This document shows positions 33,310 through 43,940 of a stretch of DNA of 64,000 nt, piece by piece. Made by a program: the position numbers and the translations under genes. Under the pieces are notes generated by a model. It was given only the letters and a program-made list of their open reading frames with translations, was not told where the DNA came from and ran no database searches. The stretch is from Schistocerca nitens. Lineage: Eukaryota; Arthropoda; Insecta; Orthoptera; Acrididae. The stretch lies in NCBI RefSeq assembly GCF_023898315.1, contig NC_064619.1, positions 346,466,650-346,530,649 on the forward strand. The letters run 5' to 3'. Every line of letters starts with the position of its first letter. The stretch's first letter is position 1.

Positions 33310-33605
33310 TGGTGACTATCAATTCCGATGTTAAGTTTCTCGCTGTTCTTAGTTGTGCTTCTTCTCATTACTTTCGTCTGCTCTCTATCCATAGTCTGTA
33401 CTCATTAACTGTTCATTCCATTCAGCAGATCATTTAATTCTTCTTCACTTTCACTCAGGTTAGCAATGTCATCAGCGAATCGCATGATTGGTATCTTTTC
33501 ACTTTGAACTGAAATCTCACACCTCAAATCCGAGTACTTTGTTCTTGGTCCTCCACTCTTATTATTCGCTCTCGGCTTTTGTACATATTGTGTATTATCC
33601 GTCTG

Positions 33606-33670
33606 TCCCTGTAGCCCCTCTGCCAGGCACTTCATTGTGAATAGCAGAGTAATCACGTAGATGTAGATGT
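33606..33670 (+). mobile_element. Jockey/CR1-type LINE 3' end in RTE
   Basis: CCCTCTGCCAGGCACTTC and GTGAATAGCAGAG, with tail GTAGATGTAGATGTAG, replace nothing in the RTE sequence, which continues on both sides (GTAGC / AGCTTACC). It is a very short 5'-truncated insertion related to 19424-19905. Confidence 0.7.
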
Positions 33671-34589
33671 AGACAGCTTACCGCTATTATTCTTAGAATT
33701 TCGAACATCTTGCGCCATTTTGCGTTGTCGAACGCTTTTTCCATGCCGAGAGATCCTATGAGCTTGTTCTGTTTTTCTTTAGTCTTGCTTCCATTATCAA
33801 CCGCAACGTGAGAATTGCCTCTCTGGTGCCATTACGTTTCCTAAAGCCAAACTGGTCGTCATCTAACACATCTTCATTTATGTTTTTCATTAGTCTGTAT
33901 ATTATTCTTGTCAGCAACTAGGATGCATGAGCTGTTAAGCTGATTGTGCGATAATTCTCGCACTTATCAGCTCTTGCAGTCTTCGGAATTGTGTGGATGA
34001 CAGTTTTTCGAAAGTTAGATGGCATTTCGCCAGACTGATACATTTTAAACACCAACGTGAATTGTCGTTTTATTGCCACTTCTCCCAATGATTTTAGACG
34101 TTCTGATGAAACGTCTCTATCCCTTCTGCCTTATCTGATCGTAAGTCCAACAAAGCTCTTTTAAATTTTAATTCTAACGCTGGATCCCTCTTCTCTTCTA
34201 AATCGACTTCTGCTTCTTCTTCTTCTGTCACGTCAGACAAATCTTCCCCATCATGGAGGCTTTCAAAGTATTCTTTCCACCTATCCGCCCTCTCCTCTGC
34301 ATTTAACAGTGGAATTCCCGTTGCACTCTCAATGTTATCACCCTTGCTTTTATGTCACCGAAGGTTGTTTTGACTTTTCTGTATGCTGAGTCTGTTCTTC
34401 CGACGATCATTTCTTTTTCTATTTCTTCACTTTTTCATGCAGCCATTTCGTCATGTTTCCCTGCATTTCCTATTTATTTCATTCTTTATTATTCAATTAA
34501 GAATTGTTTAGGGAGATCGTAACCAGTCACTTATAAGAAGGTTTTATTTCCTTTCCATGAATGGTTTCGGTCATTATTCCATCTTGAGA

Positions 34590-34682
34590 TTTTCACTCTG
34601 AAACGTAACAGCTAGGATCTTTCCTTTTCTTTTAAAGTTTGTTAATAGCAATTTCACACTCACATTAACTAACTGAAAAGCT
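34590..34682 (+). repeat. Direct repeat unit 1 (~95 bp)
   Basis: ATTTTCACTCTGAAACGTAA, then CAATTTCACACTCACATTAAC ending near ACTGAAAAGCT. The same order occurs at 36340-36432 with few differences. Unknown element. Confidence 0.85.
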
Positions 34683-35517
34683 GCCAGTATTGTTAGCAGC
34701 TTATCGTCTTCCACTGTACTTCTTGCTAGAAGGTGATTATGACAATCTCAGAACCCAGCTAGAGACGTGACAGCTTTTCACCAGTAACCAGGTACAATAC
34801 ACTATTAAAACGGTGATCTGAGAAAGACTAAAGATGTAACTGAGTAGCACTCCACTCCATTATGAGAATATAAATGTCAGTTACGCAGAAGGTATTTAGC
34901 ATTACACGGATGAAGCTTGTGAGTTTTCTACAACTTACCTGGAATTATCTCTTGACGAGCTAACACTCCTATGTAACTGGGAGACAGAACAGGTTAAAGG
35001 AAGATACAAGAACGAATAACAGGAAATAAAGTAATATGTCGTGGAAGAGTTTTTAAGTTTGAATATTATGACATTCCTCTAGGAAAAGAACTTTCTTGGA
35101 AAGAACCATTCGATATTTTCCAAACATTGTACAGACAGAGGAATAATTAGAACGATATAGTGGATCCTTACCAGACATAGATGCGACAGTTTTCATGCGT
35201 TTTTTGGATTCAGAACTCATATCGAAACGATAAAATGGAAAAGCTGTCAAGCCTGAGGTGATTACTCAGCATGCAGCCGGTAGTGCAATGCATCCAGCAG
35301 AGGAGCAGAAGACGGTAAATATGTCATTGTTCACTCATATGATAAGAATGCTGCTTACCTGCATTCGTGACTGCAGCCTTGATAGTAAGTTATTTTCTGT
35401 ACATGACAGAGCAGTTTCCAAGGCTTCTTTTTATGCTTAAATTCAATAAATCTCCGAATATAACGAAACACACGTACTGAATTAACACGAGGTACGATTT
35501 TGAACCTGGCTGTATAA
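34683..35517. other. Unassigned sequence
   Basis: No gene or element recognised. Frames at 35053-35440 overlap on opposite strands. Confidence 0.4.
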
Positions 35518-35530
35518 TTAGGAAAGGATA

Positions 35531-35730
35531 AAATGGTTCAAATGGCTCTGAGCACTATGGGATTTAACATCTGAGGTCATCAATCCCCTAGAACTTAGAA
35601 CTACTTAAACCTAACTAACCTAAGGACATCACACACATCCATGCCAGAGGTAGGATTCGAACCTGTGACCGCAGCGGTCGCGCGGTTCTAGACTGCAGCG
35701 CCTAGAACCACTCGGCCACTCCGACCGGCC
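35531..35730 (-). mobile_element. SINE-1 copy
   Basis: Full length, minus strand, with perfect 13-bp duplication TTAGGAAAGGATA at 35518-35530 and 35731-35743. Confidence 0.97.
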
Positions 35731-35743
35731 TTAGGAAAGGATA

Positions 35744-37561
35744 CTTGTACAGTTAAGGTAGTGTAGTAGATTGTAACTTCACAGAGATTGATGAGAAACA
35801 GTAAGCTGGTTCGCAATGGATGATATATTGGAATTGTTTTTATTTGAAAAACCGACGGTTTGCCTATACCTGCAAATGGCACATAACAAAACAAAACGTT
35901 GTCGTTCCATTTGTGTGTTCACTGACCTCCGACCGGAGCACAACACAATTCACATCAGTCGCTGACCATTCGAAGGTGCATAGGCTGCAATCGTTCTCTG
36001 TTCACACTGCGACATCTCGTACCTCAAAGCGATACTTACATAGGTAGCAAGATGAGTTCCGATTAACATACCATAACCTCATAATACACTCGCGTGTATT
36101 CTGAAAACTGTGCAGTGAAATAATCAATGACTGAATTCCAAATTTGACAACGGTTAAATCAGACGCGCGTGCCCGGATTTAATTACTGATTGTTCGTAAT
36201 TGTGCGAGTAAATTCAGAATATTTTGCGGCGTAGTACTGCAATACGTCGTACTTTCGGCAAACACGTTTGTACACGCGAAGCACACATAATAACGGCAGT
36301 GGATATTGCCACTCGAGTGTCATTAGCATCACATGGACATTTTCACTCTGAAACGTAACAGCTAGACGTTTCCTCTTCTTTTAAAATTTGTTAACAGCAA
36401 TTTCACACTCACATTAACTAACTGAAAAGCTAAAGACATGTCAACAGCAATCTTAAGCATAGTAAAAAATGAACAACGTTAGTAATACTATAGTTTTGGA
36501 AATAGACGTACAAAATGTTTTCCTTATGTCTCAAGTAGACACAGCGGTTGATAGCAATATTCAAAACCATTCTATTTCCTTAGTTTTTGTATATTTCTAC
36601 TACCATCATTATCGACAGCATATTTAAAACATTAGTAATTTGAAAGTAATTAAAATCGGAAAAATCTGCATAGTTAGTACTAATGATATGAAGTTAAAAA
36701 CAAAGGTAATTAAAAAACACAAAGAACAGAATCCAGTTAAAATACGAGTGCAACTGAGAAATTACAAAACATATCCTGTCTCTCAGACCGAGTTTTGATA
36801 AGATTATTTTACTGAAATGAATTACATTTTATTAAAGTTAGGAAACATGCTAGGAACAATTTATGTTCCTTATTTTACGAATAATCCGCTAAAATGCAAT
36901 ATGTATTGTTGTAATTAAGTATCTGAATATTTTAATTCTGAATGAGACTGCTTTAAAATGAGTTTAATATCTTATGTAATGTAATTCTATTATATGATTC
37001 ATTCAATGTTATTTATTGTACAGTTATCTGTCAAAATTCAATGTAATTCCTTAAAACGAGGCGCCACTGTCTATACACTCAATTTGCCTTGAAGTATCGA
37101 CGCGGCACTTGTGCCGATCAGTTAACATGTAATCGACTCTAAACGTCACACGCTGTTCCATATTTGTCCAGTTTTACTGTGAAATAAACCAGACTCAAGT
37201 TTCTGAACAAAGTATGGCAGGAACTAAAGTGGGCGTTAGAATCCACTTGCTCAGTATTTATACTTCCAGGACGTCAATTTATTCTTGTTTTCTACAGAAA
37301 CTGCAGGAAGATCAACTCTTCGAAGCTGACAACACAGGTCCAGCATTTGATCCAAGCCGAAGAGCAGCTCATTTGTAATTTGGAAACTTCTCAACTCTGT
37401 GCGCGTCCTTGGCCTCGGTGGCGGATTCATTATATTTAATAATTCAGAAATGAGATCGAGAAACTAAGCCATTTTGTGTATTTAAAAACACTCTGTTCTA
37501 AATAGGCCATTTAAGAAACAATAATAATAACATTATAAAAATTTGGTTCTCCTTTGATTCT
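35744..37561. other. Unassigned AT-rich sequence
   Basis: Apart from the direct repeat at 36340 nothing is recognised. The 35820-36047 frame has no domain. Confidence 0.4.
36340..36432 (+). repeat. Direct repeat unit 2 (~95 bp)
   Basis: Second copy of the unit at 34590-34682, about 1750 bp away in the same orientation, ending AACTAACTGAAAAGCT. Confidence 0.85.
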
Positions 37562-37574
37562 CTCTGTCAGTTTT

Positions 37575-37773
37575 CAAATGGTTCAAGTGGCTCTGAGCAC
37601 TATGGGACTTAACGTCTGCGATCATCAGTCGCTTAGAACTTAAAACTACTTAAACCTAACTAACCTAAGGACATCACACACATCCATGCCCGAGGCAGGA
37701 TTCGAACCTGCGACCGTAGCGGTCGCGTGGTTCCAGACTGAAGCGCTTAGAACCGCTAGGCCACTCCGGCCGG
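37575..37773 (-). mobile_element. SINE-1 copy
   Basis: Full length, minus strand, with perfect 13-bp duplication CTCTGTCAGTTTT at 37562-37574 and 37774-37786. Confidence 0.97.
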
Positions 37774-37894
37774 CTCTGTCAGTTTTAATAGAAAACCTGT
37801 ATATCGCCGTAATACTTATCTAGAGATTTCTTTCTGACATCTATCGATTAGCACCAGGATGGCAGGGCATTTAAAACATTATACGGTTCATTAT

Positions 37895-38100
37895 GAGGTT
37901 GTCTCGCTACACTGACCGTGAATTTACGGATTTCACACACTCTTTCTGCTGATACTGACCTGAGACAAGAGATTTACAGTTACTGCGAAAGTGTACTGAT
38001 ACTCGATGCAAGTCTTTTTGCCTCATTATTTGCTACTGATAAGCATAAAGAAAAAATTACAGAAATAAGACACACTACTGGCCACAGACAACAGTAGGAT
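37895..38100 (+). repeat. Inverted repeat arm, left (~205 bp)
   Basis: Matches the reverse complement of 39216-39418. Shared blocks include GAGATTTACAGTTACTGC-like, CTCATTATTTGC and GATAAGCATAA, and a similar ending before CAGA. Divergence is roughly a fifth by eye. Unknown family. Confidence 0.75.
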
Positions 38101-39215
38101 GTGGGTCAGCCACTCGTCAGACAAGAAAATGGACATATCGCGTCTTCAGCCATAAAATTATAACACATAGGCTTCTCCGTATGATCATTAGCACGAACTA
38201 GGGACTATAGATAGTCCCACGGTGCTAAAAAACATTTGAAACTGATATGAAGTGCCAGACATTCAAAATGTTTGACCAAATTTGTCATGGGCCTTTGTAT
38301 TTCAAAAGTGATGATGGCAGAGTATCCCTCGTACTCTCTTAAGCATCTATGATACTATGTATAAAAGTGACTCAGTGCGCATTTGACCCTGTACAGAAAT
38401 GAGCTACAGTCTTTTGAGGTTACACGAAACACATTAGAACTTTGAAGCCAAACTGCGTCACAGTAATGAATGGAAGCACAATAAAATTAATTGCCAACTT
38501 TGAGGCATGTTCCCAACTGAGTCTTCCAAGTATGGATGTTCCATGTTACACCTTTTCACAGGGCCTTGAAACACTCTGTTTCTGACTTTTGGTCACATGG
38601 TGAAAACATAGTTGTAAGCTGTAATGCTGTAGAAACGTTTATAAAAACATACAAAACCATTTTTGCTTTAAAATTATTAACTACTGTACTAGAAAGTTTG
38701 AGGAATCTGAGAATGTAACGATCAGACAGTTTGGTATTTCTGTCGCTGCTTATTTACTATTGAAGATTAAAGAAACCCAGTAGCCATCAGTTTCTTTTTC
38801 TTAATTTGAGCAACAAACCTCTTTAATGCTTCCTTCTTCGAGCATTCGCCGCATATTGGGACTTTAAAATTAAATAATTCACATTTAGATTGCAAAACTC
38901 TGAAAAATCATGCATCATGGTAGTTTTTCCTCGGTAATCAATGTAAGCTCTACTCTTTATTTTTGAACTAAAGTCATCAACGCAACAGTGATCATCATGG
39001 CTGGTCTCAGTCGTTTTTGAGTGAATATGGAATATTTATAGTTGTTCGAAATTACCTCACTTTAGACATGGAATTATAAAAAAGAAGAAGTTTAAACAAG
39101 CCTGATGAGATAACAAAGAGTTATTAATGTGACGTCATTAGCAAGAACATAGGCTATGCTATATTTTCATGAAATTACCAGGGATATCATGCGTTCGCTT
39201 GTACAAAACTCTGGT
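38101..39215. other. Spacer between inverted arms, AT-rich
   Basis: 1.1 kb without a recognised coding region. The frame 38536-38718 (+) has no family signature. Confidence 0.4.
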
Positions 39216-39418
39216 TCTGCGACCAGTGGTGCGCTTTATTTCTGTATATTATTTTCCTCATGCTTATCAACCGCAAATAATGAGGTGAAAAGACACCCAT
39301 GGAGTATCACTACACTCTTGCAGTAACTGTAAATTTCTTCTCTTAGTTCAGTGTCAGCAGGCACAGGGTATGAAATTCGTAGATTCGTGCTCAGTGTAGG
39401 GAAACAATCTGTATATAT
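39216..39418 (-). repeat. Inverted repeat arm, right (~205 bp)
   Basis: Partner of 37895-38100. The minus-strand frame 39236-39553 (105 codons) crosses it; the homologous reading in the left arm is broken by stops. The conserved unit could once have been coding, but no family is recognised. Confidence 0.75.
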
Positions 39419-39664
39419 ACAGTCTATGTAGTCCCGAGTGTTTTCGAACACGCTAAACAATGTAGTTTCTTCATGATTATTTCTGAATGTTTTAATATAA
39501 TGTACCTGCCTACGTTGGCGAGGACACGTACAAAGTGGAAATACCCATGTCAAACTATTATCACTCGAGTTGCAATATACACTGCCGATAACAACTCATG
39601 CTCGTGTGTACATAAGCACTGAGAGAAAAAACAGTTTTCGTTTTTTTAGAGAATCCCTGTAACT

Positions 39665-39915
39665 TAATTCCGTTCCAACAGGCCTCTGAAGCCAGTAGGA
39701 CCGACCGACCGCCGCGTCATTCTCTGGATATGGATATTGGAGGGGCATGTGGTCAGCACACCGCTCTCCCGGTTCTGGTACTTTTCAATCAAGTAGCTAC
39801 TCAATTGGCTTCTCGAGGGTTGAGTGCTCCTCGCTTGACGGTTACCTATCCAAGTGCTAGCCAAGCCCGACAGCGCTTAACTTCGGTGATCCGACGGGGA
39901 GCTAGTGGCAAGGTC
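39665..39915 (-). mobile_element. 5S rRNA-derived SINE (SINE3-like)
   Basis: The minus strand contains GATCACCGAAGTTAAGCGCTG, then CACTTGGATAGGTAACCG. These correspond to the internal control region of 5S rRNA, so a pol III promoter of type 1 is implied. The 5S-like part (about 39840-39905) is followed by a body with CGGGAGAGCGGTGTGCTGACC and GCGGCGGTCGG, absent from true 5S genes. It is not a functional rRNA gene. Confidence 0.85.
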
Positions 39916-41179
39916 ATTGGCCTGTCTAATTCTCACAATATGCAAACCACACTGCACAAGGCATTAGCAGGAGCAATTCAACGTTCAATAAAACAGCTTT
40001 ACATTCGGATACAGAACTGTCTAGCTGCACACGTTAATCCCGACTCACGCTGACTGCCTCATGCCCTTGCTGGCGACAATGAACGGTTCCGACTTTGCCT
40101 CAAATCAAATTACAAGCTCCGGCACCCCCCTGACGTGTTCAAACAGTACATATAAGGTGAGGTGACAGTGCGCTCACAATACTTCGAAAAATATAGAAGA
40201 GAGAGAGAGAATTGGTGGTATTTCACAATAAGCAACTTCCTTCCGCATCAGCGTTGTTGGTGCTGACATTGAAAACAAGTATCTAATTTTCGACCTCTAA
40301 TTTTTTATGTGAAGGTACTCACTTTAGTATTATCGATGATCTACGTAATTTTGATCCTATATATTTCGGAAACATTTTACATTGTTTATATGAAAAATCT
40401 GTCCTTCCTGAATTGTAGACTACAGACTGAATGAGGTCGTTTTTAAACAGTGTACACGATGATTTGCTAGACATGTAAACAACGAACCACATGCCAGCAT
40501 AAACACCACCCGAAATCAAACAGCGTAATGTATCCTCAATCAGAATCAAATAAATAGTTCAAACATTTCTGTAATCAAATATGTCTAAATTCTAGTTGTT
40601 TGTTATAGCTACTCCAACAGAGCATGATGTTCTGTCCAGTAAAAATGGGATGCAGACAGTTGCAAACACATTTAGTCCTAATCGCTTATCTTTATTATAG
40701 TTCAGTGCAGTGTTTATGTCAAGCCAACGCTTAGAAGAAAACTTGGATGACATCTTGTAGTAATTCTTGACATGAATTAGAGGGATGGGAAGACAGCTGC
40801 AGAGAGAAAACCTCAGAATCAGTAAATGTCAGATTTTCATTATGTTCAGTGTACCACCACTAACCTAAATATTTAACATTTTTCTTCGTTTTCATGGGTG
40901 TCTCCAGAAATTTATGCGAGAAGGAACAAGATCCTAAAATTACCGTTTTTATATCAGGAAACTAGAAAATTTTCTGTTGATTAAGGAAAATAACTAGCAA
41001 AAAGTGACTCTCTAGTAATACTCTAAGTGAAGAAAACTTTAAAAATGTTTTTCTACTTACGCCACCCACAACGTTATTTGCTTACTAAACTTCACATCTG
41101 ACAGTGTTAATGGACGTTATTACATTATTGCCATGCCGTATATTATATGAAGTTGAGTGTCATCATCAGAGATTAATAA
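39916..41179. other. Unassigned sequence with a possible RT trace
   Basis: Minus strand reads ISDDDTQLHI near 41140 and, in another frame, KTKKNVKYLGLVVVH near 40865-40905. The spacing and wording recall the catalytic and later motifs of LINE reverse transcriptases, but the match is too weak for a firm call. Confidence 0.3.
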
Positions 41180-42720
41180 AATATGATGCGCCCTGCCTGT
41201 AGGACAGGACAGGTAGTTTAAGTTGTGGAAAGGGGTCAAAATAAGCGGCTGTCAGTTACACTCAAACATACCACCTTTTATTTGATCAAACATTACAAGA
41301 GCGAAGAAAATTAAAAAAAAACACTGCTTTAATTTTGGACCTTAATTAGTGGCAGAATGCGCCGTACGATTTCATGCCTTAAGGGCAAGACCACTTTAAT
41401 TTAAAAGGCAAAGCCTTGTCTTAAAGCAGTTCCTTAATTAGGCTGAAGGCCCAAAGAATCTGACACTTTATGAGTAAATCAACTTAAATTCAAAATCGAC
41501 TGAAGCCCCAACACTTAAGACTCGATAATATTAATTTTAAAATGGCAAAGGCTTTACTAAAACAGTTCTTAAATTAGGCTGAAGGCCCAAACCTTCTGAC
41601 GCCTTAAGGGCAAAACAACCTTAATCTAAAATTGTCTAGAAGCCATACAAGTACAAACAACAAGAATAAACAAGAAAAGGCAGTACACCCAAGGGCACAC
41701 AGAAATTCTGAGGGCCAGCCTGGAATTCAAACACTAACGCTCGCTTAGGTGAGACAGGCAGTCGGCCCAACCCTTCTCGATCTGACGACAACCCAATCGA
41801 CAGGCAGTCAACGGACCCACCGACAAGATAATCTCTGCCTCACCCGAACAGCACACAACAGGGAGTTCAATGGAACAACATAGAAGGTATTGGCGCCACA
41901 ACCGATTATACATTGAGATGTCAAACTACACACCTTGCTGGACAGCGACAACATGATGAAGAAAGTAGACTGCCTGAATTTACATCAACGCCCAGGGCAG
42001 GTAACCGGAATGCTAACGGCCACAAGGCGGAAGATTCCGCTGGTGCACTTCAATTCAAATAACCAAGTACAGTTAAACTCCACCAGAGGGTGGCTAAAAT
42101 TTGCCAACTTGAAAACACACGTTGTTAATCGTGGGAATATCCCAACAGCCGACAGTGAACTTCAAACAACCCAATGTGAACAGTCGTGACTTGCTGGTAG
42201 ATTAACTCAAAACTCAACTTTCATGTCCAGGACCGGTGAGCCACGAGCCTCGTAGCAATGGGAACAGCACCACACACTCCGACACTGCATAGAGGCCGCC
42301 AGCGGGCCTGGCCATTCTACGATCTGCGGAGATTTCCTCACTGCTCCACGCCAACCGACCAACTGCCCAGGCCCGGAAATGGTGAAAGGACCAAGTATAC
42401 ATCGGCCAATGAGACGACCAACCGAACGACCAACTAATGGTCGTCCTGCTCCAATCTCCCTCAATTGGACATTTCATGTGTGTCGCCAGCGGTCGGCGAG
42501 CACTGGCTGTCGTTGCCTCACCGGCGCTCCATCCCCCAATTTCACTGCTGCTGCGTTCCGACTGCACTGCTGGTCCATCCCGAACTGACTGCCAGGCACA
42601 CAACGGCCTGGAAATACTATCGGTCGCTCCAGAGATGGTACGACAGTGCACTTATCGATATGCGCTGCTGCTGCCGCCGCTCAAGGGCAAGTAAGGCAGG
42701 AAGTTAGTGACGCCAGTAAA
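41180..42720. repeat. Uncharacterised repeat-like block with internal subrepeats
   Basis: AATTAGGCTGAAGGCCCAAA occurs near 41437 and again near 41573, and GCCTTAAGGGCAA near 41376 and 41602. Between them are related AAAGCCTTG / AAGGCTTTA segments, so the first half is built of diverged ~150-200-bp units. The second half (42200-42680) is GC-rich with several overlapping frames but no domain. I suspect an old retrotransposon LTR or leader region. No flanking duplication was identified. Confidence 0.5.
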
Positions 42721-43729
42721 TGGAATAAGAAAACGAGGTGGCAGTACCGTAATAGAAGATGACAAACAATAAATGGAATAATCGCGACCCTGCACAGCTC
42801 AAATATGTGTCGAAAGCTACATTTTTTATCTTTAGGTAAAGCGTATCCTAGGCCAACAGTCAACAAGATGAATGTATGAATCTGAAAAACCTCCGAAAAC
42901 AAACTGCCCTGTACAGTCGACTATTAATGGACTATGATTAAACAATGACGTGTCTTAGCCCCCGCTCCCCCAAGTTTGACAAATTATAGCGCAGCCATAG
43001 TAACTGGACTGGTGAATTCATAGTTCTAGGACATATCTCGTGCTGTGCTACAACCAATGGAGTTCCACATCACGTTTCTTGAATTCCCGATATTTTCGAT
43101 CTCGATTTTTCACAACTTTTCGCTTTACTGTCACAGAAAATTATGATTTATTTAAAATTTTTGGTTGATGTATTTGGATAGATGAGATTAGGATGAACAC
43201 ATCTAGTGGCTGTACCAAGATCGTATTCTTCAGTGTGTACACTTCTTCTGGTAATGATAAACTGAATGTGACTTCTGGATGACGTGACGGGTCTTTTTTG
43301 CCCTCGGACAAATGGCAAACTATTGTTGAGATTAAGTTGTGAGGTAATAGGAGGGGGGAGTGTACTGACGGGCACAGGGACGGATGTTGGGCGGGGTATA
43401 GGGCAGCTATGTTTTTTTTAAGTTGAGAATAGATGCTGGAATTCGTACGTTAGGAAGATAGGATTGTTTCTTTCTGGAGCTCGATAAGTAGTGTACGAGA
43501 GCTATACAGAGCGCGGAAACCACCACTGATCCGAAGAAAAGGCGTAATTTTCCGTGAACAGCCTTTGTTAGAGCACTGCACCCCAGATTCTGGGAGGAGA
43601 CAGGTGCGCCCTCTTGCCTCCCCCTTGCGGACGCGTATCGTTGTCTACTTTATATAATCACACGTGATACGGATGCTATAGCACTGGACCAAGCAATTTC
43701 TTTTGTAAATGGTGTACGCAGCTCGACGG
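42721..43729. other. Unassigned sequence
   Basis: No gene or repeat recognised over 1 kb. Confidence 0.4.
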
Positions 43730-43737
43730 TACTGTTA

Positions 43738-43932
43738 TTCAAAAATGGCTCTGAGCACTATGGGACCCAACTGCTGTGGTCATAAGTCCCCTTGAACTTA
43801 GAACTACTTAAACCTAACTAACCTAAGGACATCACACACATCCATGCCCGAGGCAGGATTCGAACCTGCGACCGTAGCGGTCGTGCGGTTCCAGACTGTA
43901 GCGCCTTTAACCGCTTGGCCACTCCGGCCGGC
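43738..43932 (-). mobile_element. SINE-1 copy
   Basis: Minus-strand copy from AAAAATGGCTCTGAGCAC to CACTCCGGCCGGC. Flanked by TACTGTTA at 43730-43737 and 43933-43940. The GGTTCAAAT part of the end is deleted. Confidence 0.95.
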
Positions 43933-43940
43933 TACTGTTA

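Larger units (their letters stand above)
32340..34475 (-). mobile_element. RTE/BovB-like LINE relic with three later insertions
   Basis: Plus-strand landmarks run from the 3' end GACTGGTTTGATGCACC (32367) to the region equivalent to the RT N-terminus near 34400. Reverse-strand peptides include IMRFADDIANLSESEEELND, with an intact FADD motif, near 33430-33490, and the EKAFD-like block near 33730. The thumb region lies at 32810-33060. It has the same arrangement as the copy at 55495-58695 but is more diverged. It is interrupted by SINE-2 (32400), SINE-1 (33110) and a LINE 3' end (33606). The endonuclease part is missing, so it is 5'-truncated. Confidence 0.85.

Noticed and set aside
39840-39905. 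5S rRNA gene
   Set aside because: Only the control region is similar, and it is joined to a SINE body.
42214-42694. Overlapping frames up to 145 codons
   Set aside because: GC-rich sequence is open in several frames on both strands, as expected by chance; no domain seen.
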